DNA of 64,000 nucleotides. Origin: Coniella vitis (lineage: Eukaryota; Ascomycota; Sordariomycetes; Diaporthales; Schizoparmaceae). Each line of letters opens with the position of its first letter. The stretch's first letter is position 1. Positions 11,461 through 23,323 of the stretch are shown piece after piece. The notes under the pieces are model-generated. The model was not told the DNA's origin, searched no databases, and saw only the letters and a list, made by a program, of their open reading frames with translations. A program made the translations under genes and the position numbers. Location of the stretch: positions 620,001 to 684,000 of the forward strand of contig WUJK01000008.1 in assembly GCA_011317545.1 (NCBI GenBank), in the 5' to 3' direction.

Positions 11461-13931
11461 TTAGGTGGACGACAAGACGCCGTCGGCAAGCATTTGAGTG
11501 AACGCCTGGAGGGCAACAACGGGTTCTAGGAGAGTTTGATCACGTGTCAGCTTTTCTACAAATCATCACTTTCCCCCATAGATTCAACTTACGGTAGTAT
11601 GGAACTTCGTGACCAGCCTCGTACTAGTGGGGTTATATCAGCATCATCGGAACAGCGATACGGGAATCTTTTTTTTTGGGGGGGGGGGAACTTACAACAC
11701 GGAGGAAGTTGAGGTTACCGGCAGTCTTGAACTGGCCGCCGGAAACGCCATTGACAGTGTATTCTTCGAGGGCCTTGGCGCGGAACTCGGTTGCGTCTGT
11801 GTAGTTGAGGTTGTTGACGACCAGCTGGCTGCCGTACCAGTTGCAGATCCAGTCTAGATGGAGTGTCAGGGTGTGTCCACTTCATGCCGGAAGGGTGGAA
11901 GGGGAGGGGAGAAAATAAAAGAAAAAGCAAAGGAAAAAGAAGAAAGAAAAAAGAGTTCAAAGAGAGATAGATACTCACCCAGATCACCAGCCCAGATGAG
12001 CACATTCACTCCACTCTGGACCACCTCTGCCAAGGGCTCCAAGAACGACCGGCCCTCGTCGCCGGTAGCGACAATCTTGGTATAAGGGCCGTTGGGACAC
12101 TCTTGGTACGTGCTTTGCGCACCAATCGCAGCAATGACGGTGGCATTGGCGAGGTAAGTGGCATACTCCTCGGAAGGATCGGTGTCTTCATCGCTGCGGG
12201 GTTCCAGGACATCGTAGACGTTGAAGTTGTTGGCTTCCTGGTTTTGATTTTAACGAGAACAGGTTAACAACGTTGGAATCAATGTTATCATTCACTGTGT
12301 GGGCTTACCTCGATGGGGCTCTCGACAGCTGAAGAGCAAGTAGAGCTTGCGGAAAGGCAAGCGGCGTTGGAGCCGGTGATGGAGGTGCAGCCAGAGTAAG
12401 CTGGGACGCATTCGGATGTGTCTGTTTTTGGGGGGGGCTTTGTGTTAATTATATATGTAGTTGTGGATGGGAAGTCTGCGTGCCAATTCTCATGGGCTGA
12501 GTTTGGTGGACAAGTAGCCTTCATGCATTAGGCAGAATAAATACATACAGTCATCCCTGAGGAGGTGAATGTCAGCAAGTATGCTCATCCTAAAGAGAGA
12601 CTATTACAAATTCACGTACATGTAGTTCTCGTACTGGCGGAGCGTAATGAGCTGGTTGTAGGTGTTGTTGTAGGCAAAGATGGGGTAAGCCTTCGACTCA
12701 AGATTAGTATTTTATATCGAACAAGAATCAGATACCAGGCGTGATATTTACCTGGTATTGCAGCTCGGGGTCGATCCAACCTGCGCAAAGTTCCGTCAGT
12801 CAAGGAAACCATCTCCCAATATCACATGCAAATTCAACGACTTACCGTTGTTGATGCCCAGAGCAATCAAGTTGATGGTCTCACCCTTCACCGAGCCGGC
12901 AGCGATGGCCGCGTTTTGGGACTCAAAGTAGCTGGCAAACTCGGGGCCGTAGTGACCGCCATACGACTCGGTAAAGAGCGCAAAGTCGCGGCTCTCGTAG
13001 GTAGGGAACGCCGCGTAGAAGTTCTGCAGGAATTGCCATACGTATTCCGCCGCCGTGACGGTCGAAGTGGCACTGTCCGTTCCATAGCTGAAGCCGACGC
13101 CTGCAAAGATAGACATGAGCCACTCATCCTTTCCAAGCAGTAAGACCACTAGTGTGTGACTCCTCGTATAAAAGGAAGCTCACCGATAGGCTGGTCGACG
13201 TAGAGCATGTTGGCTACATTGTTCCACGAGTACTCGTTGAGTGATGGCTCCGTCGAGCCGTTGACAAAGTGGCACGGTCCTGAGAGCCGACGTTAGATGA
13301 TGTGGAAAATAAGGGTGAAAGCATTCCTCCACGGAGGCCCGCTGCTATTGGGAATCTTTATAAGGTATAAAGGCAAAAGTACGGACCATGCTCCTGGAAC
13401 AAACCGATCCTGCGATGGATAACCGTGTCAGTCATTCCGTCGACCATTCTCCATACCAATCTGTTGAGTGAACAGATGACCTGCAAAACCAAGGCAATGC
13501 TTACATGGAGGAGCAACCAGGGCCACCGTTCAGCCAAAGCACAAGCGGCGCAGTAGAGGCGCCGGTACGCGCCTCAAAGAACCAGTACCACATGTGCATA
13601 GTGCTCAAAGAGTTCAGGTCAGCGTCGAGGTACCCAGAGTACGTTGTGACGCCCGGCGTGGTTTCCTGCGTGGACTGTCAGCGCTCGCTCTCCTTTTGGA
13701 CATGTTGCCAGGAATGAGGTTGGTGCGTTCTGGTGATGAGGAACGTACGCAAATGCCAGAGTCCTCCACATAGGCAAGCGAAGACTTGGCTCCTTCACGC
13801 TTGAAGACGTTGTACTCGACGCCATTGCGTGTCTCGAGGTATCGCTTGTGGAGGCTCTCCGACTTGGCCGACGGGGGCATAGCCATGGCCAGGCTGGCCA
13901 GGCCCAGAGATGCAAGCAGCTTGAAGGACAT
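11461..13931 (-). CDS. Secreted or vacuolar serine carboxypeptidase (peptidase S10)
   Basis: Serine carboxypeptidase of the CPY family, removing C-terminal residues from peptides at acid pH. Thirteen exons (13931-13749, 13665-13505, 13409-13387, 13279-13184, 13100-12846, 12780-12752, 12690-12620, 12556-12549, 12421-12309, 12237-11979, 11853-11696, 11623-11593, 11525-11461) total 1452 nt, 483 residues, with every phase consistent. A signal peptide (about residues 1-17) leads to a propeptide-like segment containing SLHKRY. The oxyanion region is WLNGGPGCSSM. The catalytic triad is Ser200 (TESYGG), Asp400 (GDLDWICNW) and His457 (AGHEVPYYQP). N-glycosylation sites such as NGS and NNT are present. 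Exons 3 (23 nt) and 8 (8 nt) are microexons. The donor after exon 3 is GTCCGT. Exon 8 is inferred purely because it alone restores frame and the family's cysteine context. Confidence 0.9.
12549..12556 (-). other. 8-nt microexon of the carboxypeptidase gene
   Basis: CTCAG|...|GTATGT flanks eight bases that join AT and AC to give codons for Met-Asp-Asp-Tyr. Without it the preceding and following exons cannot be joined in frame. Confidence 0.55.
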
Positions 13932-15067
13932 CTTGATCCGAGTGAGCTCTCCTGATCTCTCTCGCCCCAACACACGAGACTGGTTGAAAGAGAAAACTGG
14001 TAGTAGATAGATATCCTGGGAGCCTCTGACCTCTAGGCTGTCTGGGGAACTGTTCGAGCGCAAGGTGCTACAGGCTGGGGACACAAGTCAATGCTTGAAC
14101 CGGGCAGCGTGCGACCTCATATACCTACATGCCTTTCCTTGCACCTCAGCTTGCTCCCGAGCGACCAAGCACAGGACTGCCACGGCAGATTCCACAGCTG
14201 AGGCTACGCTCTCCATGCCACGGTCCTCATAACGGCCTGGCCGTGGACAAATGTCACGATGCTAGAACCTGACTGCCCCTTTGAGAAGGTCTCGCCCGTC
14301 TTGCCTGGTTGCGAATAGTGGACCGCCTGCCGAAATGAAGCAAGAGGAAAACCGGCTCATGAGCATCACTGGCTCATTTGTTCTGCTGGTGGCATCTGGA
14401 CGGTTGCTTCGGGCCCACAGCCCTCTGGGATAGAGCCCACAAGACAAGTCAAGCTATTCCATGAAGGGAAGCTCGGTAACGGCTGGGACACCCCGACTGA
14501 TGTTTTCCATCAGTGCCGTTGACGAGACGATTCACACGACCTTCCTCGCTTGGATTTAAGGTTACAGTAGGCCTGCAGATGATCGACAGGCGTAAGAAGC
14601 CAATAACACTGTATCAATAGTTTAAAGGCAAGCTATACTTTAACCGTAATCGCCGCCGGTGCCTGGTCTTCCCAACAGCGTGGCATTTAGTTTCAGAATC
14701 CCACCCTTGCCTATCAGGGTCGCGGCCCATAGAGCCCACCAGGGTGCTGATGGAAACCCTCGGCCATCCCAAGTTGACAGGCAGTATCGATGTAGTAATG
14801 CAGACATAATTGCGGAAGTGATGATGCTCCAGTGGTCCACGCGAGATGGGCGTGCTGAAAACATGGAGAGAAAAGACACAGAGCCGTGCCCAAACGATCC
14901 CATGATCTATCTATACATTTCAGCAATGGCTGGATTGAGACGAAGATATTCTTCCAACAAGCAATTCTCAATATAGACACTTGCAAGCGCAAGTCAATCA
15001 ATACCTGACTTTCTGGGACACGCGTTGGATAATCCAGGCTTGAAGGCACGGTCGCTTCGACTTGTGA
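13932..15067. other. Intergenic 1.1 kb
   Basis: Promoter of the carboxypeptidase gene and 3' flank of the acyltransferase gene. Short open frames only; nothing else supported. Confidence 0.5.
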
Positions 15068-16644
15068 TCAACCGATATACTCTGCATATTCCATGAACGT
15101 CTGATCGGCTTGTAGAGCATGTATATCCGCAACGTCGAGGCAAAACGCTACGTCCAGGCCTCCGTCCACGGTTTTGGGCTGGATGTAAACAAGGCCCTCC
15201 ACCGGCCCAAGGTTGGGTCTTTTGCAAAACACCGGTTTGCCTAACTCGCCAAAGACGGCCTGGCTGAGTCCGAGCCCGGCCCAGCTAGACACGACGAGAT
15301 CGAGGCCGCCACTCGTTTTCAACGACGCACCAAACGACATGGCTCCTTTATCGTCCAGTGCATCTACAGCGGTAGCAAAGGACTGTATCTCGTGTGGCCG
15401 AACCGAGTGCAAGCTCAGACGCAAGCGGCGAGCCAGACCGGCGAAATCAGTGGTTGCCAGCGGCGAGTCCAGGGGGACCTCCGTGTCCACGCACCACACC
15501 AGGTGGCCCAAGTACTCTTTCGATATGTCCAGGAACCGACGGGCGTTGGCAGCGCGGGAGAATGTGACGGTGGATGGCTTCTCCACGCGCTTGAGCGCAC
15601 CGCTGTGATTTTCGTGCAGAGCAAGGCTGTCAAGATGTCGTCGGTGGATACCCACGTTGGACTCTGCTCTCCCAGGTTGGACTCCATTGCCGTTGAAGCG
15701 ATGCTTTTGAGCTGGCCTAGCTTTGGGCCGGGGAAATGAAAATACACCCACTTGACACTCTTTGGCGCTGCCTCGCTCTCGCCAGCGGGCGGTTTCTGTT
15801 CCGTCGCCATGTATTCTGTCCTGGTCAGATCTTGATGGAGAGAGAACAGCATCTCGCGGGGAACTTACTGCTCGTGTCGCTTTTGTCCTCTGCGGGGCCG
15901 AGCAGTGGAATGATGTGCCGCCGGTCACAGTTGCCCATGGCAACAGCAGAGGGAGAGAAGGCCTCACCGCGCAGTGCCTGTGCATAGAACTGGATGAGGA
16001 GGCCCATGCCGTTCATGTCCATGATGTGGTGGTTGCCCTGGAACGTGAGGATCAGCCCCCCCGCGGATCGCGTTGGCCTGGATTTCCAAGACTGGGGCCC
16101 GGTGCTCGTCCTCATTGTACGAGTCGGGCATGGGCCTGTGGCTGGCCAGCACATGCCCATCGAGAGCCTGCATTGGGGCACCCTGGCTGAGGATGGTCTG
16201 GAGCGGTGGACACAGGTCTTTGCAGTCCTTGCAAACCACCAGACTTGCCCGCTGTGCTGGATCGTACGCGGTCACAGTGACAAGCGGTATCCTGTCGGGG
16301 CCGCTCGCACGGCGGACCACATGGCCGGCTAGATAGGGAAACGAGTTGACGAGCTGCTCCGAGGCGGTATCCAACTTTTGCACAAGAAGACCAGGAGTCG
16401 TTTCCGCTTCAAAGGCCACAGAGATGACGGTCTGCCGGGGCTTTTGTGTTAGCAATGCAAGCTGTGTGTGGCCTGACCTTTTTGTATCAAAGTCAGAAAG
16501 AGTAGCACTTGCATATGTCTTGAGAGACGTCATCTGCCCAAGCACGTCCTGGATATGGGCAAACACAAGGCCGTCATTGTCGCCAGAATTGTCGTCGTTG
16601 CTGTTGTTGTTGTTGTTGTCGTCGTTATCGTCAAGATTCGCCAT
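15068..16644 (-). CDS. BAHD-type acyltransferase, reading frame probably broken
   Basis: CoA-dependent acyltransferase of the BAHD/trichothecene-acetyltransferase-like family, which acylates alcohols or amines on secondary metabolites. Visible parts are an Asn/Asp repeat N-terminus (residues about 5-25), the catalytic HHIMDMNG motif, a WVSTDDILTALL segment and a C-terminal structural motif reduced to FGELGKP (usually DFGWG.P). A 53-nt intron at 15868-15816 is clear. Two frame changes are not explained by normal exons. One is at a run of seven C (G on the coding strand) at 16056-16062, where one base is surplus. The other is near 15588-15600, where one base is missing. Two tiny introns (43 and 53 nt) could be forced to restore frame, but they would delete well-conserved family segments. 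I favour a pseudogene or sequencing error. Confidence 0.65.
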
Positions 16645-17334
16645 TTTGAGCACCGTAGCTCGTCATTTCGGAGTTATTCTCAACCCATACATGCATACTA
16701 TCCAGACGTTCTGGAGAGGCTGCACTTATTACTTCCCCCAATCATCAAACAACGCTTATCACGCTGCTGTGTGAGCCAGTGACTCACAACGAGCATGCAT
16801 GCACCTCTCATTGGGCGTTGATGGTGGCTTAGACTTATTCCCACAGCAATGCAGCCAGCATACAGACAGACAAAACAAACAAACAAACAAACGGGTGGAG
16901 CGTGCCGTTCTTACTTATTTATCATGTATGACAGGTTTTTGGTTGCGCTAACGGCGCTCGCACGAGGGCAGACACGGATAAGCGTCTGCAAAAGAGGAAA
17001 ATGATAACGCTGCTCGGGCCCATCCTCCGGCTTCCTTCGGTGGGAATCCGGCTGCAGCAGCAGGATATAATATCACAAAAGGTGTTGTTGTATCTGTTGG
17101 CCAAAAAAAAAAAAGTATAAAAGGGGCCGACTCGCCTCTGGAACAACTTGATATTCAGTTCTCTTCATTCAAGCCATCCTCTCATCATCACCATCGCAAA
17201 AGGACCAACCCAAGCATTGGACAGAATCTCATATTGCCGTTATTATTCGTCACGTCACCTTCTCTCAACACCCCCCCCCCCCCTCCCCAAAAAAAGGAAC
17301 GGCTCTGTGGGCTTTCCTCTTCACCCATTAAACC
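16645..17334. other. Divergent promoter region
   Basis: Lies between the acyltransferase (-) and the M3 peptidase (+). It contains a TATAAAA at about 17116 on the plus strand and a C-rich stretch at 17271-17285 just before the peptidase start. No gene seen. Confidence 0.55.
17115..17122 (+). promoter_or_regulatory. Putative TATA box of the M3 peptidase gene
   Basis: GTATAAAAGG follows an A12 run, about 220 bp before the ATG at 17335, with a pyrimidine-rich leader in between. Confidence 0.4.
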
Positions 17335-18575
17335 ATGGCTGGAGCACGCATGCCCCCTCAACTCCCGCTGCTGTTCCAGCCAACAGCAGAATCCGTGCTG
17401 CGCGACGCGCGGCAGACCATCGTGGAGGCAGCAGCCGTGTGGGACGGCGTGGTCCGCAGTGTCTCGCCGGAGAGCGCCACCGTCGCAAACACCATACTGC
17501 CCGTGGCGCAGATCGAGAACGAGACCATGGCCGTCAACGATGTCATCTACCTGTTTGCGACGACGCACCCCGCCGAGGAGATCCGCCTCGCCGCCCGCGC
17601 GGCCAAGAAGCTCACCGACGCCGCCGTCGTGGACCGCTACCTGCGCGACGACATGTTTGCCCTGGTGGACGCGGTGTTGCACAGGACCAGCGAGGCAGCG
17701 GTGGACCCGGAGACGTACAGGTTCCTGCTGAAGCACCACGAGCAGTTTGCCGACAACGGCTGCGACCTCAAGGGCGCTGCCAGGGACAGGTTCGAGGCTG
17801 ACAAGAAGAGGCTCCAGGCCACGTCGCAGCAATACCTCACGAACCTGGACAATGACAAGTCCGGCCTGTGGCTCAGCCTGCCTGAGCTGGAGGGCCTCCC
17901 CAGCAGCTTTGTCGAGACCCTGCAGAAAGGCGAGGGTGAGAACGAAGGCAAGTATTGGGTCAATATGAAACGGGCGCACTACGAACGCATGAGCAAATTC
18001 GCAAGGTCCGGGCAGACGCGCAGGCAGTACTTTACTGCGCATCTGAACAGAGTCCCAGCCAATATTGCACTGTGCCGCGACATCTTTCTCCTGAGGGACT
18101 CGCTCGCGCGCCAGAAAGGCTGGCAGTCCTGGGCTCGATACAAAATGTCCAAAAAGATGATGACGAGCCCAGATGCTGTCCGCAAGACGCTGCACGAAAT
18201 CCGCGACAGGACTGCGGAGGTGGGCCAGAGGCAGATAGCCCAGCTCCTGGCTTTGAAAAAGGCCGATGTAGCAGATGATGATGATGATAATGGCCATGAC
18301 ACGGAGCTGTATCTGTGGGACATTGCCTTCTACAATGATAAACACCAGGAAAAGTCCAAGGCCTTCTCAGCCCAATCTCTGATGCAGTATTTCGAGCTGC
18401 ACACAACGGTCGCCAACATCCTCTCCTTGTACGCAGGGCTGTTTGAGATTGAGTTCCAGCTCGTGACAGAAGAGGCGGCGCAGGCACTGCGCGGAGAGCA
18501 CGCGACGGCCCTCACATGGCAGGAGGATGTGCTGCTGTACTCGGTCTGGGACCTGCGCGCAGAGGAGGAGGAGGA

Positions 18576-18607
<32 letters not shown>

Positions 18608-19788
18608 TCCTGGGCTATATATACTTTGACTTGCATCCCAGGCAGGGCAAGTATACGCACACGGGCCACTTCAATCTGCAAAAGGTACATTCTCCGACGC
18701 CCAGGTCTCTTTCCCAAAAGACAACAACAATTGTGCTGATCCGTCCGTCCGAGTCTGACAGGGCTTTGAGCGACGAGATGGCAGCCGGGCATACCCATGC
18801 GCCGTGCTGGTCATGAACCAAGCCAAGGCCGTGGACGGGAAGCCATCGCTGCTCAGCCCCAACGAGGTTCGATCGTTGTTCCATGAAGTCGGCCACGGCC
18901 TCCACAACCTGCTGTCTGTGACCAAGTTTGCGCGATTCCACGGGCCAAAGTACGTCGTCTGCATTCTTCTTCTCTTGCCCAGCCTGTTATAACGTGTGAC
19001 CAACCCACCCACCCCGGCTGACAACCTGGGCGCTTTGCAAAAACAGGGTGGACCGAGACTTTGTCGAGATGCCAAGTATCCTCTTCGAATACTTCCTGTG
19101 GACCCCAGACCGCCTCCGAGAAGTCTCGTGTCACTACGCCCATGCCTCGCCCGCGTACGAAGCCGTGTGGAGAGCAGCCAATCCGACAGCACAAGCGCTG
19201 CCTGCACAGCGCATCCCAGACGACATGATGGCGGCAGTGCTCCACGCAGCAAACAACGTCCTGAACGACCGCAGAAACCTCCATTTTGCACTGTATGATT
19301 TCGCCGTGCACGACCCGCCCAGCACAGAGGCGCTCGAGCGCATGAACATCTGCGCGACCTACAACCAGATGTGGTCTGATGTCGTGGGCGTGCGTGGCGG
19401 CGAGGCGGTGGACGGCGAGCGTGGGTGGGAGTGGGCGCATGGCGAGTCGGTTGTGCGGCTCATCATGGGGGATTCCTACGACGCCGGATACTATGCCTAT
19501 GTTTTGTAAGTGCGACAACTCGCCCACTTGGAGGTATACACTTCTTAATCTGCAGGGCCATGACATGACTGACAAGAGAATATTGTGTCTAGTGGGCGGA
19601 TGTGGGCTCTCGACATTTTCGAAACCTTCTTTGCAAAGGACACGCACAACACCGAGGAGGCCCGGAGATATAGAGAGCTGTTGCTCAGGCCCGGCGGCAG
19701 CCAGCAGGAATGGAAGACGCTGACAGGTTACCTGGGTCGGGAACCAAGCCCCGAGCCATATTTTCGCTGGCTCGAGCGATCGATTTAG
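17335..19788 (+). CDS. Metallopeptidase M3 (saccharolysin / thimet oligopeptidase family)
   Basis: Zinc oligopeptidase that cleaves short cytosolic peptides; yeast Prd1 is the model. Exons 17335-18684, 18762-18949, 19047-19505 and 19593-19788 give 730 residues. The zinc site is HEVGH at 491-495 with the third ligand Glu520 (DFVEMPS), 29 residues after the first His as in the family. The helical N-terminal domain carries the RFEADKKRLQ segment, and the C-terminus has GDSYDAGYYAYV and a DIFETFF segment. Odd features are two low-complexity inserts inside the catalytic half: an Asp run near residue 310 and an acidic plus ten-serine run near residues 411-425. The latter is encoded by a GTC/TCG trinucleotide array at 18575-18608. 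The inserts fall in loops and need not inactivate the enzyme. Confidence 0.9.
18562..18608 (+). repeat. GAG/TCG trinucleotide array inside the M3 peptidase
   Basis: In-frame GAG then TCG repeats encode a Glu run followed by about ten serines. Confidence 0.85.
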
Positions 19789-19964
19789 ATCAGAGCGAAG
19801 CCATGGGTGGTGGTGGTGGTGGTGGTGGTGTTGGTGTTGGAGAGGGACGGCCGCAAGACCAAGGCCATCAATCCGCTGTGGTTGCACTGCGAAACAGCCA
19901 CAATCTGAATAGGAAGCCATGTAGACGCAAAGACTTCTGGTTCTTTTCTGGCCGAGCTCATCTG

Positions 19965-22590
19965 TTAGTCAATCTCATCCACCATATAAACGTCCGGTGT
20001 CAGGTCCTCCGGCGTCGACGACGCCTCTCCTTCAAACGTTTCAGGAGAATCTTCATCGTCCGGGCTGATCTCATCCTCCGTCTCCCAGTCAGAGCCCGAC
20101 TCCCCGCCAAACCTCTTCCTCAGTTCGCTGATCTCCTGCTCGATGTCTGACAGCTCATTGGACCCTACACTGCCGCCTCGACTCCCGCGAGCCTCCCCTC
20201 GTACACGAGCCTCGGCGTCCAGAAACCGCTTGAGCTCAATCTCGCGCCTCTTCAAGCCAAGCTCGCGCAACCGACTTGTAGGATCATCAGTCAAGCCTTT
20301 TCCTCTCACCCCAGACAGCGCGCTCGCATGTCGTCGTCGTCGTCCCTGTCCTGCATTTTGCGGAGGATAGTAGTAGTAGTAAGGCGTAGGGTACCCCCAG
20401 TAATTCGACGCATATTGATTCCAGTACCCCGCCAAAGACATCGTCGTCGGCGTCGTCGTCGTCTTGAACAACGCTGGAAGAACCTCCGCAATCTTGGCCT
20501 GGAACCACGGCGGTAAGATCGCATAGTACTGCAGCGCAGGCTTGATGGCACTCCCGTGGGCTCGTATATCAGACGGGGTCAGCGCAGACAGCACCACGTC
20601 GCGCGCAGCCACGACAGCTGCCAGCGACGAGGCCAACAGGTGCGCCTTGTCCCAGGATCCGAGCTGCGCCAGGTCGTCGCGCAGCGCTGTGCGCGCCGCC
20701 TCCTCGCTGCTGCTGGTGGTGGTGGTGGTGGTGGTGGTGGCGACGAGGAGGTACCGGGACAGGCAGCTGATGGTGTACATGTACAGCTCGCCCTGCTTGG
20801 CGTGCTGGATCTCGGCGAGCTCGTGGAGGAGGGCGCTGGGGCTGGCGGAGCCGAAGATGCGCTCCGAGAGGCAGGCTGCCTGGAGGCGCCAGTTGCGCTG
20901 GCTCTGCGCTGCGCGCGAGAGCATCTGGAGGGTTTGGCCGAGGTGCGCGGGCATGGCGGGTTGCGTCCAGCCGGGGTTCTCGGAGAGGACGGGGATGTAG
21001 TAGGGCGTGTACGTCCCGGGCCACATGGGCTCGAAATAGGCGCCTGTCATGTTTGCCATCGTTGCAGGTTGCGGGCCATCGTCGTCGTCGTCGTCGTCGT
21101 CGTCGTCAGACTTCCTGCTTAGGCGGTGGGCAACACAAGCTCTGGCAAACAGCCAGTGGAGAAGTGGACTGGTGTTGGCCAGCTCAGGCCGCCGCAGCAG
21201 CAGGTGCTCGCTCAGAGAATCCGCGTGGCGCAGCGCAACAGTCGCCAGCTCGGGGACGGTGCAGTGGTTCACCGTCTTGAGCGTGGTCTGGGAGAAGATG
21301 TCTATGAGTGCGAGGTGGATCGAGACGTCCGTCGAGGACACGGCCAGCCAGTCGTCGCGGATGCGCTGGCAAAAGTCGGCAGGTCCTTGCACGTCAAAGA
21401 AGACGTCGAGGAGCGGGATTTGGCCCGTGTCAAGCAAAGAAGACATGCCGCCATGGTATTCGACCATATGCCAGACGCGCGTCAAATAGATGGTCCGAAA
21501 GTCCCAGACTCGGCCTTGGCTCTTTAACAGCTGGTAAGTCTGTCTCCAGTCGAGCCAGTAGATGGTTTCGGTGGAGAGCGGCCAGGGAACTGTGCTCGAC
21601 AATTGTGGCAAGATGTTCTTTAGACAATCAAAGAGGTAGAGGTTCTGAAGCTACATGTTCTGAATCGTTACTGCAAGGACTATCTTCACAATGGGAGAAG
21701 AGAAAAGACAAGGGACACGTTTAGCTCACCCGAGTGGAAGTGGTGGACGCTGGGTCTTGGACCATGGGAAATTCGATCCATGCCTCCGTCATCTCCCTGT
21801 AGACAATCTCACAGTCCTTCTGGCTCAAGCTCAGCGAAATCCAGTACACGAGTTTCCAGTTAAGATACAGATCCCCCAGCACATTCGAGTCGCTGCCTCT
21901 CCTCCCCCTTGGTGTCCTTGTCTGCCGCCGCTTGGGCCAGCCAGACGGGGAAGGGAATACTTGGGCGGCGCGGCCTGCAAGCGAGACGACCGACTTGAAT
22001 TCTCCCATTTCCCAGAGTGTTTCTGCGTGCTTGGCGAATATGAGTGGGTGGCCGGCGTGCTGGGCGAGCTGGCGGTCGAAATACTCTTGTGCCGTGCGAA
22101 ACTGGCCCAGCCGCGCCAGACGGCTGTATTCTTCCACCTCGTCGTCGAGGTCCGCTTCCAGGTCCCATTCCAGGTGGTGTATGGTGACCATGTCGTTGTC
22201 TCCCGCCTCAGAGGCTCTATAAACGTGGATGGCAGGGTCCCAGGGTGCGTGCCTTTGGTCGTTTCTGTGCTGCAATGTGCCTTCTGGGTACGCTTCTTCG
22301 CGGTCCAGCCGCTGCTTGTAGGGGATCTTGTCGACACCGACACCGGCCTCACCTCTCAGCGAGTCGTCGCGCTCTTTGCCAGAGCTTTGCGCAGGCACAG
22401 CCGCGTGGCGATTCCGTCCAGCCTGCTTTGGATCGGGCCCTTGGGCTCCCATCCATTTCAACACATTCTGTGAGTTGTCCTCGTCGAGATAGTCTGAGAA
22501 GCGGACCTGTGCGTGTCGGGCCGCCGGAGGGGGTGATCTGGACCGTGCTTGTGCCCAGGTCTTGCGCGGCTCATAGTAGGTGTCAGTCAT
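19965..22590 (-). CDS. Large conserved-type fungal protein of unknown function
   Basis: Two exons, 22590-21730 and 21650-19965, encode 848 residues; the GTGAGC...TGTAG intron is phase 0. The start is the ATG of MTDTYYEPRKTW. The N-terminal third is polar and then forms a helical, TPR-like segment (DEVEEYSRLARLGQFRTA, HPLIFAKHAETLWEMGEF). The middle has Leu-rich helices interrupted by an Asp10 run (GTC array at 21078-21108) and a Thr/Ser run (GGT array near 20715-20738). The C-terminus has a Tyr-rich stretch, a charged helix (RLRELGLKRREIELKRFLD) suggestive of a coiled coil, and an acidic tail. No catalytic motif or signal peptide is evident, so it is probably nuclear or cytosolic. It is divergent from the 23324 gene across 733 bp. 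Confidence 0.75.
21078..21108 (-). repeat. (GTC)10 array encoding poly-Asp
   Basis: Trinucleotide run inside the coding region of the unknown 848-residue protein; reads as ten Asp on the minus strand. Confidence 0.85.
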
Positions 22591-23323
22591 TGTGGCGCTT
22601 TCGTGAATCTGTCCCGACCCAGACTGGCGGCGTGTTCGAGTACTAGAAACTGTACGCAGTTTATCACACTCCCCATCAGACATGAGGATATCACTGTGAG
22701 CGGCTGATGTGCCAGGGCTGAAGGAGTAACAAAACAAAACAAGGGCTTGAACAGGCAACCCCGCTGAGGGTATCCCAAGTCTCGGTATGCAGGCTGTGCT
22801 TATTATGTACACGTTGCTATAGGAGCAAACGGCCGTGGGCGCAGGCAAGAGGGAGGACTGCGGCCCCTCATTGGTTTGATCTGGGCTCACACCCATGCGT
22901 TCCGTTCCATGCAGATGCGTTCGGGGCGCTGAGCGGCTATCCGAGAGCCCCTTCGCCGTGGCATTATTATTGGGCCTTGGTGAAAAGAGATCGGAGACAC
23001 ACACACACACACACACACTCACTCACTCACGCGCGTCCGTAGGTAACTTGACACTGCATTAGCGTGGCTTATTACAAGCCACTCGGTGCAAGTATCGGGT
23101 TGCCTCATGGCGGGCTTGCTGCCGTGTGGCTTGGTGCATAGAATTCGAGGCTGTGCCGGCTCCTGTGCCATGCCATCTCGTCCTTCTCCTCACTGTTAGC
23201 GGCTCCCAAAGGGTGCAGAAGACGGGATAAACACCAGACTTACACGCTGTTGTCTGAATCACTCCCAGTTGAACACCAAAATACCGTGTGTAGGAAAGCG
23301 GGAAACGCTGCCCATCTCTCAGC
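22591..23323. other. Divergent promoter between two unknown genes
   Basis: Holds a (CA)n run at about 22997-23018 followed by CACT repeats, and no coding sequence that I trust. Confidence 0.5.

Noticed and set aside
17188..18345. Minus-strand open frame of 385 residues
   Set aside because: Antisense shadow of the M3 peptidase, caused by GC-biased third codon positions.
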